From positions 1,429,263 to 1,493,262 of the forward strand of contig NZ_CP012036.1 in assembly GCF_001298445.1 (NCBI RefSeq): DNA of 64,000 nucleotides. The letters are read 5' to 3'. Within the stretch, counting starts at the first letter, position 1, and each line of letters begins with the position of its first letter. The notes under the pieces were generated by a model. It was not told the DNA's origin. It ran no database searches and saw nothing but the letters and a program-made list of their open reading frames with translations. This document shows, in pieces, positions 44,634-53,624 of the stretch. This DNA comes from Nostoc piscinale CENA21 (lineage in GTDB: Bacteria > Cyanobacteriota > Cyanobacteriia > Cyanobacteriales > Nostocaceae). The translations under genes were made by a program, and so were the position numbers.

Positions 44634-44695
44634 GGGTGCAGGGGTATAAGGGTGTAAGGGTGTATGTATTCAACATCCTTATACCCCCTGCACCC
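44634..44695. repeat. 18-bp hairpin made of GGGTGTAAGG-type repeats
   Basis: GGGTGCAGGGGTATAAGG (44634-44651) pairs with CCTTATACCCCCTGCACCC (44677-44695) with one bulged base. The loop holds GGGTGTAAGGGTGT units, a known low-complexity type also seen inverted near 12840-12865. It lies between DUF3727 and yqeG and may reduce read-through. Confidence 0.6.
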
Positions 44696-44752
44696 ATTCT
44701 CAACAATGCTCTTGCTTGAGAGCATTTCTTATTGTGATCTTGAAAATTATCT

Positions 44753-45292
44753 ATGACTTGGAACAATCTCTTACAGCCTGACTTGATTTTACACGGTTCA
44801 ATTTTGCAATTGACTCAAGAAGTTATTCAACAATATGGGCTGAAGGGACTTGTCTTAGATGTGGATGAAACACTAGTTCCTTTCACAGTGGGGACTCCTT
44901 CGCCAGAGTTGAGGCAATGGGTAGAAGAAATCCGTGTCAATGTTGACTTGTGGTTGGTGAGCAATAACTTAAGCGAAGCTCGCATTGGCAGTATTGCCCG
45001 TGCTTTGAATTTACCTTATTACTTGGGTGCAGCCAAGCCCTCTCGCCGCAAAATTAGAGCCGCTCTACAAGCAATGGATTTACCAGCACATCAAGTAGGA
45101 ATGGTGGGCGATCGCTTGTTTACCGATGTTTTAGCTGGTAATCGCCTGGGAATGTTTACAATTCTCGTAGAACCGATTATTCATCCTGATGCTGCACTGC
45201 GTTCTCATCCCGTCCGAAATTTTGAAGTCTGGATTTCTGAAATCCTGGGAGCCTCTATCACACCTAAACGCAGCATTGTTAACAAAAAGTAA
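44753..45292 (+). CDS. YqeG family HAD IIIA-type phosphatase
   Basis: The 179-residue HAD-superfamily protein has motif I LVLDVDETLVPF (nucleophile and general-acid Asp), motif II LVSNN, a Lys (AKPSRRKI) and motif III MVGDRLFTDVLAGNRLGM. The family includes YqeG of Bacillus and the plastid/mitochondrial GEP4-like phosphatidylglycerophosphate phosphatases. A role in phosphatidylglycerol synthesis is therefore possible and would matter for photosystems. It is followed by a strong terminator at 45427-45475. Confidence 0.88.
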   Translation: MTWNNLLQPDLILHGSILQLTQEVIQQYGLKGLVLDVDETLVPFTVGTPSPELRQWVEEIRVNVDLWLVSNNLSEARIGSIARALNLPYYLGAAKPSRRKIRAALQAMDLPAHQVGMVGDRLFTDVLAGNRLGMFTILVEPIIHPDAALRSHPVRNFEVWISEILGASITPKRSIVNKK

Positions 45293-45426
45293 CAAATCGT
45301 CAGGAAAGTAAAGCTAAAGAAATAATTAAGGATGAAATAGAAACAGAGAAAATGGGAGATTATAAGTATTAATAACATGGGGTCAGCTAATAAAAGACCC
45401 TAGTAAATAGCAAATAACTATAAACT

Positions 45427-45475
45427 AGTAAAGCGTCAGCCTTCACTTATAGAAGGATTGGCGCTTTACTTTTTT
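45427..45475 (+). terminator. Strong intrinsic terminator after yqeG
   Basis: AGTAAAGCG (45427-45435) pairs with CGCTTTACT (45462-45470). An inner CCTTC/GAAGG stem closes a short loop, and T continues to 45475. It separates the yqeG transcript from proB. Confidence 0.8.
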
Positions 45476-45499
45476 GTGCTTAGTCATTTGTCCTTAATG

Positions 45500-45544
45500 A
45501 CAATGACTAATGAACATTGACCAATGACCAATGACCAATGACCA
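45500..45544. repeat. CCAATGA heptamer repeats overlapping the proB start
   Basis: TGACCAATGACCAATGACCAA repeats run up to and across the proB ATG (45538-45540), preceded by related CAATGACTAATGA units. The start codon belongs to the last repeat unit. No other ribosome binding site is visible. Confidence 0.75.
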
Positions 45545-46647
45545 AAACGATTGTCGTCAAAATAGGCACTTCTAGCCTGACTCAACCTGAAACCGGGCAA
45601 TTAGCACTTTCTACGATCGCAACTTTAACCGAAACACTTTGTCATTTAAGACAGCAGGGCAATCGTGTTATTTTAGTTTCCTCTGGTGCGGTGGGTGTGG
45701 GCTGTGCCAGATTAGGCTTAACCGAACGTCCAAAAGCGATCGCCCTCAAACAAGCAGTAGCCGCAGTTGGTCAAGGCAGGTTAATGCGGATATATGACGA
45801 TTTATTTACTACCTTGCAACAACCCATCGCTCAGGTTTTGCTAACGCGCAGCGACTTAGTGCAGCGTAGTCGTTACCTCAACGTTTACAACACCTTTAAA
45901 GAATTGTTAGGGCTGGGTGTAATTCCCGTAGTTAATGAAAACGATACAGTAGCTGTTGAGGAACTGAAATTTGGTGATAATGACACCCTTTCGGCATTAG
46001 TAGCGAGTTTAGTCGAAGCAGATTGGCTATTTTTACTCACCGACGTAGATAGATTATATTCAGCCGATCCCCGTTCTGTACCCGATGCCAAACCCATTGC
46101 CTTGGTGAGTAATATTAAAGAATTGGCGCAATTGCAAATCCAAACAGGTGGTCAAGGCTCACAATGGGGTACTGGTGGGATGGTAACAAAAATCTCCGCC
46201 GCACGAATTGCGATCGCTGCCGGAGTGCGAACGGTAATTACTCAAGGGCGATTTCCCCGCAACCTCGAAAAAATTTTACAAGGGGAACCTTTAGGAACGC
46301 ACTTTGAACCGCAACCAGAACCCACATCGGCCAGAAAACGCTGGATAGCTTACGGACTTGTGCCGACAGGAAAATTGTACTTAGATCAAGGTGCGATCGC
46401 TGCTATCTCCCAAGCTGGAAAATCATTATTAGCCGCAGGTATCAAAACACTAGAAGGAGAATTTGACACCCAAGACGCTGTGCAATTATGCGACACCAAC
46501 GGTAACGAAATAGCCAGAGGATTAGTAAACTACAGCAGCGATGAACTACAAAAAATCTGCGGGCGACACTCTAGAGAAATTCCCGAAATTTTGGGATATG
46601 TGGGCGCAGATACCGTGGTGCATCGAGATAACTTAGTTTTGACTTAA
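45538..46647 (+). CDS. proB: Glutamate 5-kinase
   Basis: This is the first enzyme of proline synthesis, ATP + L-glutamate to glutamyl-5-phosphate. The 369-residue protein has the amino-acid-kinase domain (VVKIGTSSLT, VILVSSGAVGVG, GVIPVVNENDTVAVEELKFGDNDTLSA, WLFLLTDVDRLYSADP, GTGGMVTKISAARIA). The C-terminal PUA domain (about 275-365) ends GYVGADTVVHRDNLVL. The Thr-Lys-Thr N terminus places the start at the ATG inside the CCAATGA repeats. Usual feedback by proline acts on the kinase domain. proA is not adjacent. Confidence 0.95.
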   Translation: MTKTIVVKIGTSSLTQPETGQLALSTIATLTETLCHLRQQGNRVILVSSGAVGVGCARLGLTERPKAIALKQAVAAVGQGRLMRIYDDLFTTLQQPIAQVLLTRSDLVQRSRYLNVYNTFKELLGLGVIPVVNENDTVAVEELKFGDNDTLSALVASLVEADWLFLLTDVDRLYSADPRSVPDAKPIALVSNIKELAQLQIQTGGQGSQWGTGGMVTKISAARIAIAAGVRTVITQGRFPRNLEKILQGEPLGTHFEPQPEPTSARKRWIAYGLVPTGKLYLDQGAIAAISQAGKSLLAAGIKTLEGEFDTQDAVQLCDTNGNEIARGLVNYSSDELQKICGRHSREIPEILGYVGADTVVHRDNLVLT

Positions 46648-46686
46648 ATAGAATTAGGATATCGGCAATAATCGAGAGACATATAA

Positions 46687-47316
46687 ATGGTAAAAACAAT
46701 CGCTGCGGAGAAGATAACGCTCTATGATTTGGAGCAGCGGTTCAAATTGCAACAAACTGAAGACGAGTCATTTTTCTCTGAATGGCAAGAAAGTTTACCT
46801 GAGCTAACAGATATAGAAAAACAGCGACTTGCAAGAGTAGAAGCCATAGTTGCTAATTTAGAGCGGCGTTCAGTCCTAGAAAATACAGTTAAGCTGGCTG
46901 TGGTAGCTCCCTTGTTGGATTTAGCCGGACTGTTTTTGCCTCCATTTTACGTCAGCACAGAAGACTCAGTAGAAGTTGTTGCTACTGATGAGGACATTTT
47001 AGTCCGGGGGCGAATCGATGTCCTAGTTCTCAAAGAACAACTTTGGGTGTTAGTGATTGAGTCAAAGCGGGCAGAATTTTCACCAAAGGTCGGTATTCCC
47101 CAAGTATTGTCCTATATGCTGGCGGCTCCCAATGGTACACGCCCTCGTTATGGACTTGTTACCAATGGCACAGATTTCATATTTGTGAAACTTGTTTGTC
47201 AAGATGTGCCAAGATACGGGCGATCGCGCCAATTTATCTTAGGACAAGATCATGACCTATATCGAGTGCTACAAGTCATAAAGCGATTGGCTGAAATTGT
47301 TGGACAAGAAAAATAG
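46687..47316 (+). CDS. Type I restriction enzyme R-subunit N-terminal-like nuclease domain protein
   Basis: The 209-residue protein matches the family of short, stand-alone HsdR N-terminal-like proteins common in cyanobacteria. The PD-(D/E)XK-like core is RGRIDVLVLKEQLWVLVIESKRAEFS (Asp, Glu-Ser-Lys), followed by IPQVLSYMLAAPNGTRPRYGLVTNGTDFIFVKL. There is no helicase, HsdM or HsdS gene nearby, so it is not a working type I system. It starts at ATG 46687, 39 bases after proB, and is convergent with the ABC ATPase (stops 2 bases apart). Confidence 0.8.
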   Translation: MVKTIAAEKITLYDLEQRFKLQQTEDESFFSEWQESLPELTDIEKQRLARVEAIVANLERRSVLENTVKLAVVAPLLDLAGLFLPPFYVSTEDSVEVVATDEDILVRGRIDVLVLKEQLWVLVIESKRAEFSPKVGIPQVLSYMLAAPNGTRPRYGLVTNGTDFIFVKLVCQDVPRYGRSRQFILGQDHDLYRVLQVIKRLAEIVGQEK

Positions 47317-47318
47317 AA

Positions 47319-48968
47319 TTAAGTCCGAGCTAATAAGGGAGCTGCGGCTAATAAAGTTTGAGTATAAGGATGCTGTGGATTGGCAAAAATTTGTTTTGTC
47401 GGGCCGAGTTCGACGATTTTACCGCCATTCATCACCGCAATGCGATCGCACAAAAATCTCGCTAACCACAAATCATGAGTAATAAAGAGATAAGTTAATT
47501 CAAATTCTGCTTTTAACTGCAACATCAAATCTAAAACTTGTGATTGCACACTGGCATCTAACATACTCACTGGTTCATCGCAAATTAACAGTTTAGGACG
47601 AGTAATTAAAGCCCGTGCGATCGCCACCCGTTGTTGTTGTCCGCCCGATAAATCTGACGGAAAACGTTGATAATAAACTTCTGGCGGTGTTAAACCGACT
47701 TTTTGCAACATCCACAAGACTTCTTCTTTGGCTTTTGCTGCATCGGCAAGATTATGAATTAACAAAGGATCACCTATACTCTGCCCCACAGTCATCGCCG
47801 GATTTAAACAAGCATGGGGATCTTGAAACACCATTTGCATCTGTCGGCGGGAAGAGCGAATTTCTTGACGTGATAGCTTGGTTAAATCTTGTCCCAAAAA
47901 TTCTACCTTGCCAGATGTCGGCCGAATTAACTGTAAGATAGTCCGCGACAATGTGCTTTTACCACAGCCCGATTCCCCTACTAAACCTAAAATTTCTCCC
48001 GGAAATAGTTCCAGGTTAATTCCATCTACAGCTTTGATTGTTTGACTTTCCGCTTTAAACAGTCGTTCTATCAAGTTAGGTTCTATTGTGTAGTGTTGCT
48101 GGAGTTCTGTAACTCGTAAAAGTGGTGATTGACTATCAAGTGTTGGTTGTGAATTATCTTCTCCACTTTCATCCACAGCTTGAATATGCAAAGCTGCTTG
48201 CAAAAGCGATCGCGTATATTCATGTTGAGGATTACCAAATACCGATGTAGTCGCCCCCATTTCTACCATTTTGCCGTTGTACATTACGCCGATGCGGCCG
48301 CAATATTCTGCCACCATTGCCAAATCGTGAGAAATCAGTAACAGTGCCATATTTTCTTCCGCACAGAGACGGGTTAATTCTTGTAAAATCTGCGCGGAGA
48401 CAGTGACATCTAAACTAGTGGTAGGTTCATCAGCCACAATTAACTTAGGATTTAGGAGGAGAGCAAGAGCGATCGCTACTCGTTGTCGCATTCCACCGCT
48501 AAACTCATGTGGATACTGATTCCAGCGACTCGCCGGAATTTTCACCTTTTCCAACGTCGCCAGTGCTTTTTCTTTCGCTTCCTTGGCTGATAGTTCTGGT
48601 GAATGTGCTTGCAAAGTTTCCAGACAATGTTTACCAATCGTCATCAATGGATCAAGGCGTGTCATTGGGTCTTGGAAAATCAGTGCTACCGCTTCACCGC
48701 GAAATTTCCGCAACTGAGGTAATGTTAAATCAAATACTGACTGCCCTTGAAAGGTTACTCGTCCATCAACTCTGCTAGATGGCGGTAGCAGCCGCATTGC
48801 TGCCCGTCCTAACGTAGATTTACCGCAACCAGACTCCCCTACCAGACCCATTCTTTCCCCTGGTTGCAGTGTAAAAGATACATCATCAACTGCCCATCTG
48901 AGTTCTTCCCCGCTACGCTGAGGATAGGCAACTCGTAAATTTTCTATACAAAATAAAGCTTCACTCAT
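47319..48968 (-). CDS. Fused dipeptide/oligopeptide-type ABC ATPase (two NBDs)
   Basis: The 549-residue protein has two complete ATPase domains. NBD1 has GESGCGKSTLG, LSAKEAKEKAL, FSGGMRQRVAIA and LIVADEPTTSLD. NBD2 (from about 280) has GESGCGKSTLS, FQDPHACLNPAM, LSGGQQQRVAIARAL and LLICDEPVSMLD. Both have the C-terminal oligopeptide/dipeptide ATPase extension (NPQHEYTRSLL, NPQHPYTQTLL). It corresponds to a DppD-DppF (YejF-like) fusion that powers an importer for peptides or nickel. The permease and binding-protein genes are not adjacent. Confidence 0.92.
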   Translation of the reverse strand: MSEALFCIENLRVAYPQRSGEELRWAVDDVSFTLQPGERMGLVGESGCGKSTLGRAAMRLLPPSSRVDGRVTFQGQSVFDLTLPQLRKFRGEAVALIFQDPMTRLDPLMTIGKHCLETLQAHSPELSAKEAKEKALATLEKVKIPASRWNQYPHEFSGGMRQRVAIALALLLNPKLIVADEPTTSLDVTVSAQILQELTRLCAEENMALLLISHDLAMVAEYCGRIGVMYNGKMVEMGATTSVFGNPQHEYTRSLLQAALHIQAVDESGEDNSQPTLDSQSPLLRVTELQQHYTIEPNLIERLFKAESQTIKAVDGINLELFPGEILGLVGESGCGKSTLSRTILQLIRPTSGKVEFLGQDLTKLSRQEIRSSRRQMQMVFQDPHACLNPAMTVGQSIGDPLLIHNLADAAKAKEEVLWMLQKVGLTPPEVYYQRFPSDLSGGQQQRVAIARALITRPKLLICDEPVSMLDASVQSQVLDLMLQLKAEFELTYLFITHDLWLARFLCDRIAVMNGGKIVELGPTKQIFANPQHPYTQTLLAAAPLLART

Positions 48969-49100
48969 ATTTATTCATCAGCCCAAAGCTACCAGCTAGA
49001 ATAATTTCAAATTTTAGCTAGTGTATCAAATTCCCTAAAGTTCCTGTTCCCATTGACTGATAAAAACTCCGCGTCACTCTGCGTTTTTACCCCAAACCAA

Positions 49101-49130
49101 AAAGGCGCTCCCCGTGAAGAGAGCGCCTTT
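49101..49130 (-). terminator. psbA terminator
   Basis: AAAGGCGCTC (49101-49110) pairs with GAGCGCCTTT (49121-49130). On the minus strand the stem is followed by TTTTTGG. It lies 32 bases beyond the psbA stop. Confidence 0.85.
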
Positions 49131-49162
49131 GATTATTTAGTGATGACTTCTATCTGAGCAAA

Positions 49163-50245
49163 TTAGCCATTGATAGCAGGAGCAGAGATTGCAACAGGAG
49201 CTTGCTCACCAGCAGCCAAGTCTAAGGGGAAGTTGTGAGCGTTACGCTCGTGCATGACTTCCATACCCAAGTTAGCGCGGTTGATGATGTCAGCCCAGGT
49301 GTTGATGACGCGACCTTGAGAGTCAATCACTGATTGGTTGAAGTTGAAACCGTTCAGGTTGAACGCCATTGTGCTTACGCCCAACGCTGTGAACCAGATT
49401 CCGATTACAGGCCATGCAGCTAGGAAGAAGTGCAAGGAACGGCTGTTGTTGAAGGACGCGTATTGGAAGATTAAGCGACCGAAGTAACCGTGTGCTGCAA
49501 CGATGTTGTAGGTTTCTTCTTCTTGACCGAATTTGTAACCGTAGTTTTGGGATTCGTTTTCGGTTGTTTCACGAACTAAGGAGGAAGTTACCAAGGAACC
49601 GTGCATTGCGGAGAACAGAGAACCGCCGAATACACCAGCCACACCAAGCATGTGGAAGGGGTGCATCAGGATGTTGTGTTCTGCTTGGAACACGATCATG
49701 AAGTTGAAGGTACCACTGATTCCCAAGGGCATACCGTCAGAGAAGGAACCTTGTCCGATGGGGTAAATCAAGAATACTGCGGTAGCAGCCGCTACGGGAG
49801 CGGAGAATGCTAGGCAGATCCAAGGACGCATTCCCAAGCGGTAAGACAATTCCCACTCACGTCCTAAGTAGCAGAATACGCCAATCAGGAAGTGGAATAT
49901 TACTAGTTGGTATGGGCCACCGTTGTACAACCACTCATCAAGAGATGCTGCTTCCCAAATTGGGTAGAAGTGTAATCCAATTGCGTTAGAAGAAGGAACA
50001 ACTGCACCGGAGATGATGTTGTTTCCGTAGAGTAAGGAACCTGCTACTGGTTCACGGATACCATCGATGTCTACGGGGGGTGCGGCGATGAAGGCGATTA
50101 CGAAGCAGGTGGTTGCAGCTAGCAAGGTTGGGATCATTAATACGCCGAACCAGCCAATATACAGGCGGTTGTTGGTGCTGGTGATCCAGTTGCAGAACTG
50201 CTCCCATACGTTGGCGCTACGGCGCTGTTGTAAGGTTGCTGTCAT
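49163..50245 (-). CDS. psbA: Photosystem II D1 protein, high-light (Glu130) form
   Basis: D1 is the reaction-centre core subunit that binds P680, pheophytin, the secondary quinone QB and most ligands of the Mn4Ca cluster. The 360-residue sequence is full length with the cyanobacterial start MTATLQQRRSANVWEQFC. It retains Tyr161, His190, Asp170, Glu189, the QB pocket (SFNNSRSLHFF), and the C-terminal site LDLA344 | AGE cut by CtpA. Residue 130 is Glu (CYLGREWELSY), the residue typical of high-light D1 forms; low-light D1:1 has Gln. Psb genes come in families in Nostocales. A promoter and leader hairpin are visible upstream, and a terminator downstream. Confidence 0.98.
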   Translation of the reverse strand: MTATLQQRRSANVWEQFCNWITSTNNRLYIGWFGVLMIPTLLAATTCFVIAFIAAPPVDIDGIREPVAGSLLYGNNIISGAVVPSSNAIGLHFYPIWEAASLDEWLYNGGPYQLVIFHFLIGVFCYLGREWELSYRLGMRPWICLAFSAPVAAATAVFLIYPIGQGSFSDGMPLGISGTFNFMIVFQAEHNILMHPFHMLGVAGVFGGSLFSAMHGSLVTSSLVRETTENESQNYGYKFGQEEETYNIVAAHGYFGRLIFQYASFNNSRSLHFFLAAWPVIGIWFTALGVSTMAFNLNGFNFNQSVIDSQGRVINTWADIINRANLGMEVMHERNAHNFPLDLAAGEQAPVAISAPAING

Positions 50246-50275
50246 GTCTTTATGATTGCTTTGTTATGTATGTTT

Positions 50276-50291
50276 CAGGTGTTTTCACCTG
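50276..50291 (-). promoter_or_regulatory. psbA leader hairpin
   Basis: CAGGTG and CACCTG form a 6-bp stem with an AAAA loop (transcript sense), close to the predicted 5' end of the psbA mRNA. Such 5' structures affect psbA mRNA stability or translation in cyanobacteria and plastids; here that is inference. Confidence 0.55.
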
Positions 50292-50300
50292 TTGTTACAT

Positions 50301-50330
50301 ATCTTAATCAAGATTGTTGCGGTTTGTAAA
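50301..50330 (-). promoter_or_regulatory. psbA promoter
   Basis: On the minus strand TTTACA (50330-50325) is followed after 18 bases by TAAGAT (50306-50301). This gives a sigma-70-type promoter with a start near 50294 and a leader of about 50 bases, as known for cyanobacterial psbA genes. Confidence 0.65.
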
Positions 50331-50590
50331 GTATTCTGAGGAAAGATTTACTAAATAAATGTATAAATAAAATTTATAACTGCTGGAGTTAGATTGACGT
50401 TGGTAATTTTAAGCATAAAAACGAAAAATCAAGGGTTGAGGAGAAGATGAAGGATTATAGAGGTACAGGGAGTGGTTTATGTATAGGACTAAGATTTATA
50501 GAAATTACGCAATAACTCTCTCAAACTCTTATAACTATTGGCTGCCAACTTTCGCTAAATTGGAAAAAGGTAGACTTAAGGAAGTGTTAA

Positions 50591-51286
50591 ATGTCAGCAC
50601 AACTGTTACTGGTAGATGATGAACCAGGATTGAGAGAAGCTGTGAAGGATTACTTACAAGAAAGCGGCTTTAGTGTTCAAGTTGCCAGTAATGCCCGTGA
50701 AGGCTGGGAGTTGATGGAACAGAACACACCTGATTTAGTGATTTCTGATATTATGATGCCCCAAGTGGATGGCTATCAGTTTTTGAAGCAATTGAGAGAA
50801 GATCCACGCTTTCAATCACTACCCGTTGTCTTCTTAACTGCTAAGGGTATGACAGGCGATCGCATTCAAGGCTATCAAGCAGGTGTTGACGCATATCTAC
50901 CAAAGCCTTTTGATCCAGATGAGTTAGTAGCAATAGTAGAAAACTTACTTGCTCGTCGTCTTGTTAAGCCTACGTTTACAGGTGAAGACAGTGAAACTCC
51001 GGACATTGCCGAATTAGCCAATCAAATCGCGCAAATTAAAGCTCTGTTAACACAAAGAAGTGCGATCGCTCAATCTCCTGCTCCCTTCAAAATTGACTTG
51101 ACCCCTAGAGAGCAAAGTGTTTTAAACTTGGTAGCTGAAGGGCTGATGAATAAAGAAATTGCTCGTCGCTTAGAGACCAGTGTTCGGAATGTAGAAAAAT
51201 ACGTGAGCCGCTTGTTCAGCAAAACTGGCACCAATAGCCGTACAGAATTAGTTCGTTTTGCACTAGAACACGGTTTAGCTAAGTAA
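50591..51286 (+). CDS. LuxR/NarL-type response regulator divergent from psbA
   Basis: The 231-residue regulator has a receiver (QLLLVDDEPGLREAVKDYL; phospho-Asp in LVISDIMMPQVDG; VVFLTAKGM; YLPKPFDPDEL) and a helical linker. The C-terminal LuxR helix-turn-helix is LTPREQSVLNLVAEGLMNKEIARRLETSVRNVEKYVSRLFSKTG. The overall design resembles the Ycf29-type regulators of cyanobacteria and red plastids, which I suggest with caution. It lies back-to-back with psbA across 345 bp that contain the psbA promoter. That makes photosynthesis-linked regulation plausible but unproven. A GGAAG-like ribosome binding site (50579-50583) precedes the ATG. Confidence 0.9.
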   Translation: MSAQLLLVDDEPGLREAVKDYLQESGFSVQVASNAREGWELMEQNTPDLVISDIMMPQVDGYQFLKQLREDPRFQSLPVVFLTAKGMTGDRIQGYQAGVDAYLPKPFDPDELVAIVENLLARRLVKPTFTGEDSETPDIAELANQIAQIKALLTQRSAIAQSPAPFKIDLTPREQSVLNLVAEGLMNKEIARRLETSVRNVEKYVSRLFSKTGTNSRTELVRFALEHGLAK

Positions 51287-52067
51287 AAATTTGGAGTAAT
51301 TTTGGGATTTTTCAGTCTCAATTAAGAACTAATACCTTTTCCAGCCATCTTAATTAAGACTCATTGCTGAACCAAAATTTGTATTCAGAAAACTTAATAT
51401 TGGGAAACTACACAACACAATCACTTCACGCTTAAACATGACACAACCAGGAGCTTTGATGATCAGCAAACTCCTGGTTGAAAAGTCTATAAAAATACAT
51501 TGCTAATACTGTCATAAACAAGTATTTTGCCAAACTGGAAAGGTAATATCATTTTGAACTTGAGATTTTAGATTTTGGAAGGGTGGATTGGTAAGCAGTT
51601 CCGTAATCTAGCTTTCGTAATCATTTTCCCAGTTGGTGTAACTTTTTGAGTCTCGCGTTCTACCCAAATTATTCAAGTACATCAGACATCAATCAATATC
51701 TGCCAGATATTTTGGACTACTGAGATAGTCAACAGCTATAGATTCATCCTGAATGCTATCTCTTGCCAAAGCGACACCCTGGTGAGAAAAATTTTGCAGG
51801 TAGATAAATCTTCCTAAACTGTAAGCATCAAATTATTGGTTAGCAGCCTATCTTTTTCCTTGATGTCAAGATTGGAGCTACTTTTAGATGCTTGATGAAG
51901 TTTTTGTAAGGCAACATAAATTAAGCTTGCAGCTTGGTAGTGAGGTTACAAACCAACTTCATGATGCTATGGCATAGCACAGGGAATGAGCGAACTGCAA
52001 AAATTACCTTAATTATGCTTTATTCATTAACTATCGCTATTCAATTGCTGGAGAGCTTAATAACTGA
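51287..52067. other. Intergenic region with one hairpin
   Basis: This is 781 bp without a supportable gene on either strand. CAACCAGGAG (51444-51453) and CTCCTGGTTG (51471-51480) form a perfect 10-bp stem with a 17-base loop. It lacks a T tract but may end the upstream regulator gene. The remainder shows no repeat or RNA pattern that I recognise. Confidence 0.5.
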
Positions 52068-52349
52068 CTATTGAGTGTTATCAGCAGCATTCCGTAAGCG
52101 CATCAGTTGACGACGCATTTGGGGCGAGGCCTTAAATTCTGAGACTTCCTGAGCTTTCACAGAGGCTTGCAGTGTCTCTAAAAAGTCATCAGAACCTTCA
52201 GTTAAAGCGTCTAGTAGTACTTGCAACAGTTGCTCGCGATCGCCCAGGAGGCTCTTTTCCTCAATCAATCGGAATTTGAGATGAATCTCGCATTCATAAA
52301 CACCGACTTCAATATTATTTATTTGGCGTGGTAATGCTTTTGAGTTCAT
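52068..52349 (-). CDS. Small conserved protein, probable heterocyst-differentiation regulator family
   Basis: This 93-residue-class protein is read from ATG 52349 (MNSKALPRQINNIEVGVYECEIHLKF). An upstream start would add a basic, unconserved-looking 38 residues. The sequence continues SLLGDREQLLQVLLDALTEGSDDFLETLQASV and ends QMRRQLMRLRN. I recall this as the Npun_R1517-type family found in heterocystous cyanobacteria and annotated as a heterocyst-differentiation regulator; that is memory, not computed here. No classical DNA-binding motif is obvious. It has long upstream and downstream non-coding flanks, typical of developmental regulators in Nostoc. Confidence 0.6.
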   Translation of the reverse strand: MNSKALPRQINNIEVGVYECEIHLKFRLIEEKSLLGDREQLLQVLLDALTEGSDDFLETLQASVKAQEVSEFKASPQMRRQLMRLRNAADNTQ

Positions 52350-53267
52350 AAGTTTTGCGGATTTTTTTACTTGGTAGCCATGAAATTGAGGAACTATTAT
52401 CCTCAGCAAACATCCTTTATCTTTTTTTTTGAATCTATACCGCTGTAATTTAAGATTTTTCAACTTATCTCGTTCTGGGTTTCATTTTGATCTCCTATAT
52501 TTTTTCTAGCTAGTCTTGCACATCTGAAGTTGTAATCTTCTTCTACCAGAACTGGTTTAGGTAAACCATCACTATTATTCAGTTTTTAAGATTCTATACA
52601 ATAAAGTTTCTGTAAGAAGTTGTTCTACCTTTTTAAAGGTTTTTACATCAACTTCATCTTAACGTCAATAACAGTTCGAGTTTTTACTGAGTTTTTAGTA
52701 ATTATACGTAAGTAAAATCGCTGTATTTTTTCAATTTAATTAACCCTAGAGGAAGCTTCACCATAATTACGTGAAAACACTTGATGTTAGTTTTTTTCAC
52801 CAATAATTTCAGGAGATTTTGATGAATAAATTTATTAAGAGTCAAATGTTGATTCTAAGTAGAGAAATATACAGCGTTAGGCAACTTATTTTAAGTATAA
52901 AAGTCATAATTTATCTGCATCAAAAACCTGCAACTTTGTGTATTGTGCAAACGGAAACCGCGGCGGTGAAACTCCGGTAGTCAAAAATCAAGTAAGAACT
53001 GACGTATAAAAATCAAAGATTAGCAGTTTAAGTAATGGTATGTAGGTATAAATGAGTGATCTACACAAAAAATAAGTTCGGCACTACTAGCAATAGACAC
53101 ACTCAAAAATCTCACCCAAAAATGAGTAAGCAAGAGGCAGATGTATGGGGAGAATAACAATTAACTACTGATGAATTAATGAAAGCTTATGGATAGACCA
53201 GATTTTAGGGCTGGGCAACCGTCTACAATGATTTCAGTGTAATCAACTGAAACCTTTACACCATTCT
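52350..53267. other. Long intergenic region between two divergent genes
   Basis: This 918-bp AT-rich stretch has no convincing ORF. It includes the long leader of the small regulator (with a T9-10 run near 52422) and a GC-rich island at 52954-52979 (GAAACCGCGGCGGTGAAACTCC) that could fold into a hairpin and stands out from the surroundings. The ndhM promoter must lie near the right end. Confidence 0.45.
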
Positions 53268-53624
53268 ATGGACAACCCAATGCTGCTCAAGTCCACAACC
53301 CGGCATATCCGCATTTTTGCGGCAGAAATTGACCGGGATGGCGAACTAGTTCCCAGTAATCAAGTTTTAACGTTGGATGTTGACCCAGACAACGAATTTA
53401 ATTGGAATGAAGATGCTCTACAAAAAATTTATCGTAAATTTGACGAATTGGTAGAATCTTCTAGTGGTGCAGACCTGACAGACTATAACTTACGCCGCAT
53501 TGGTTCAGATTTGGAGCATTATCTGCGATCGCTCCTCCAAAAAGGCGAAATCAGCTACAATCTATCTGCTCGCGTTACAAATTACAGTATGGGAGTTCCC
53601 CAAGTGGCTGTAGACGATAAGTAG
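53268..53624 (+). CDS. ndhM: NAD(P)H-quinone oxidoreductase subunit M
   Basis: NdhM is a small stromal-side subunit of the cyanobacterial and chloroplast NDH-1 complex (photosynthetic complex I), which takes electrons from ferredoxin. The 118-residue protein has the conserved LLKSTTRHIRIFAAEI, LTLDVDPDNEFNWNEDALQKIYRKFDELV, YNLRRIGSDLEHYLRSLLQ and YSMGVPQV. ATG 53268 gives MDNPMLLKS; the ATG at 53280 (MLLKS) matches the shorter N terminus of homologues and may be the true start. It is monocistronic, with a terminator at 53757-53793. Confidence 0.95.
   Translation: MDNPMLLKSTTRHIRIFAAEIDRDGELVPSNQVLTLDVDPDNEFNWNEDALQKIYRKFDELVESSSGADLTDYNLRRIGSDLEHYLRSLLQKGEISYNLSARVTNYSMGVPQVAVDDK

Noticed and set aside
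46687..47316. A restriction-modification defence locus
   Set aside because: Only an HsdR N-terminal-like protein is present; there is no helicase, methylase or specificity gene nearby.
49492..50255. Several plus-strand open frames opposite psbA
   Set aside because: They are antisense shadows of the strongly biased psbA codons, with no family match.
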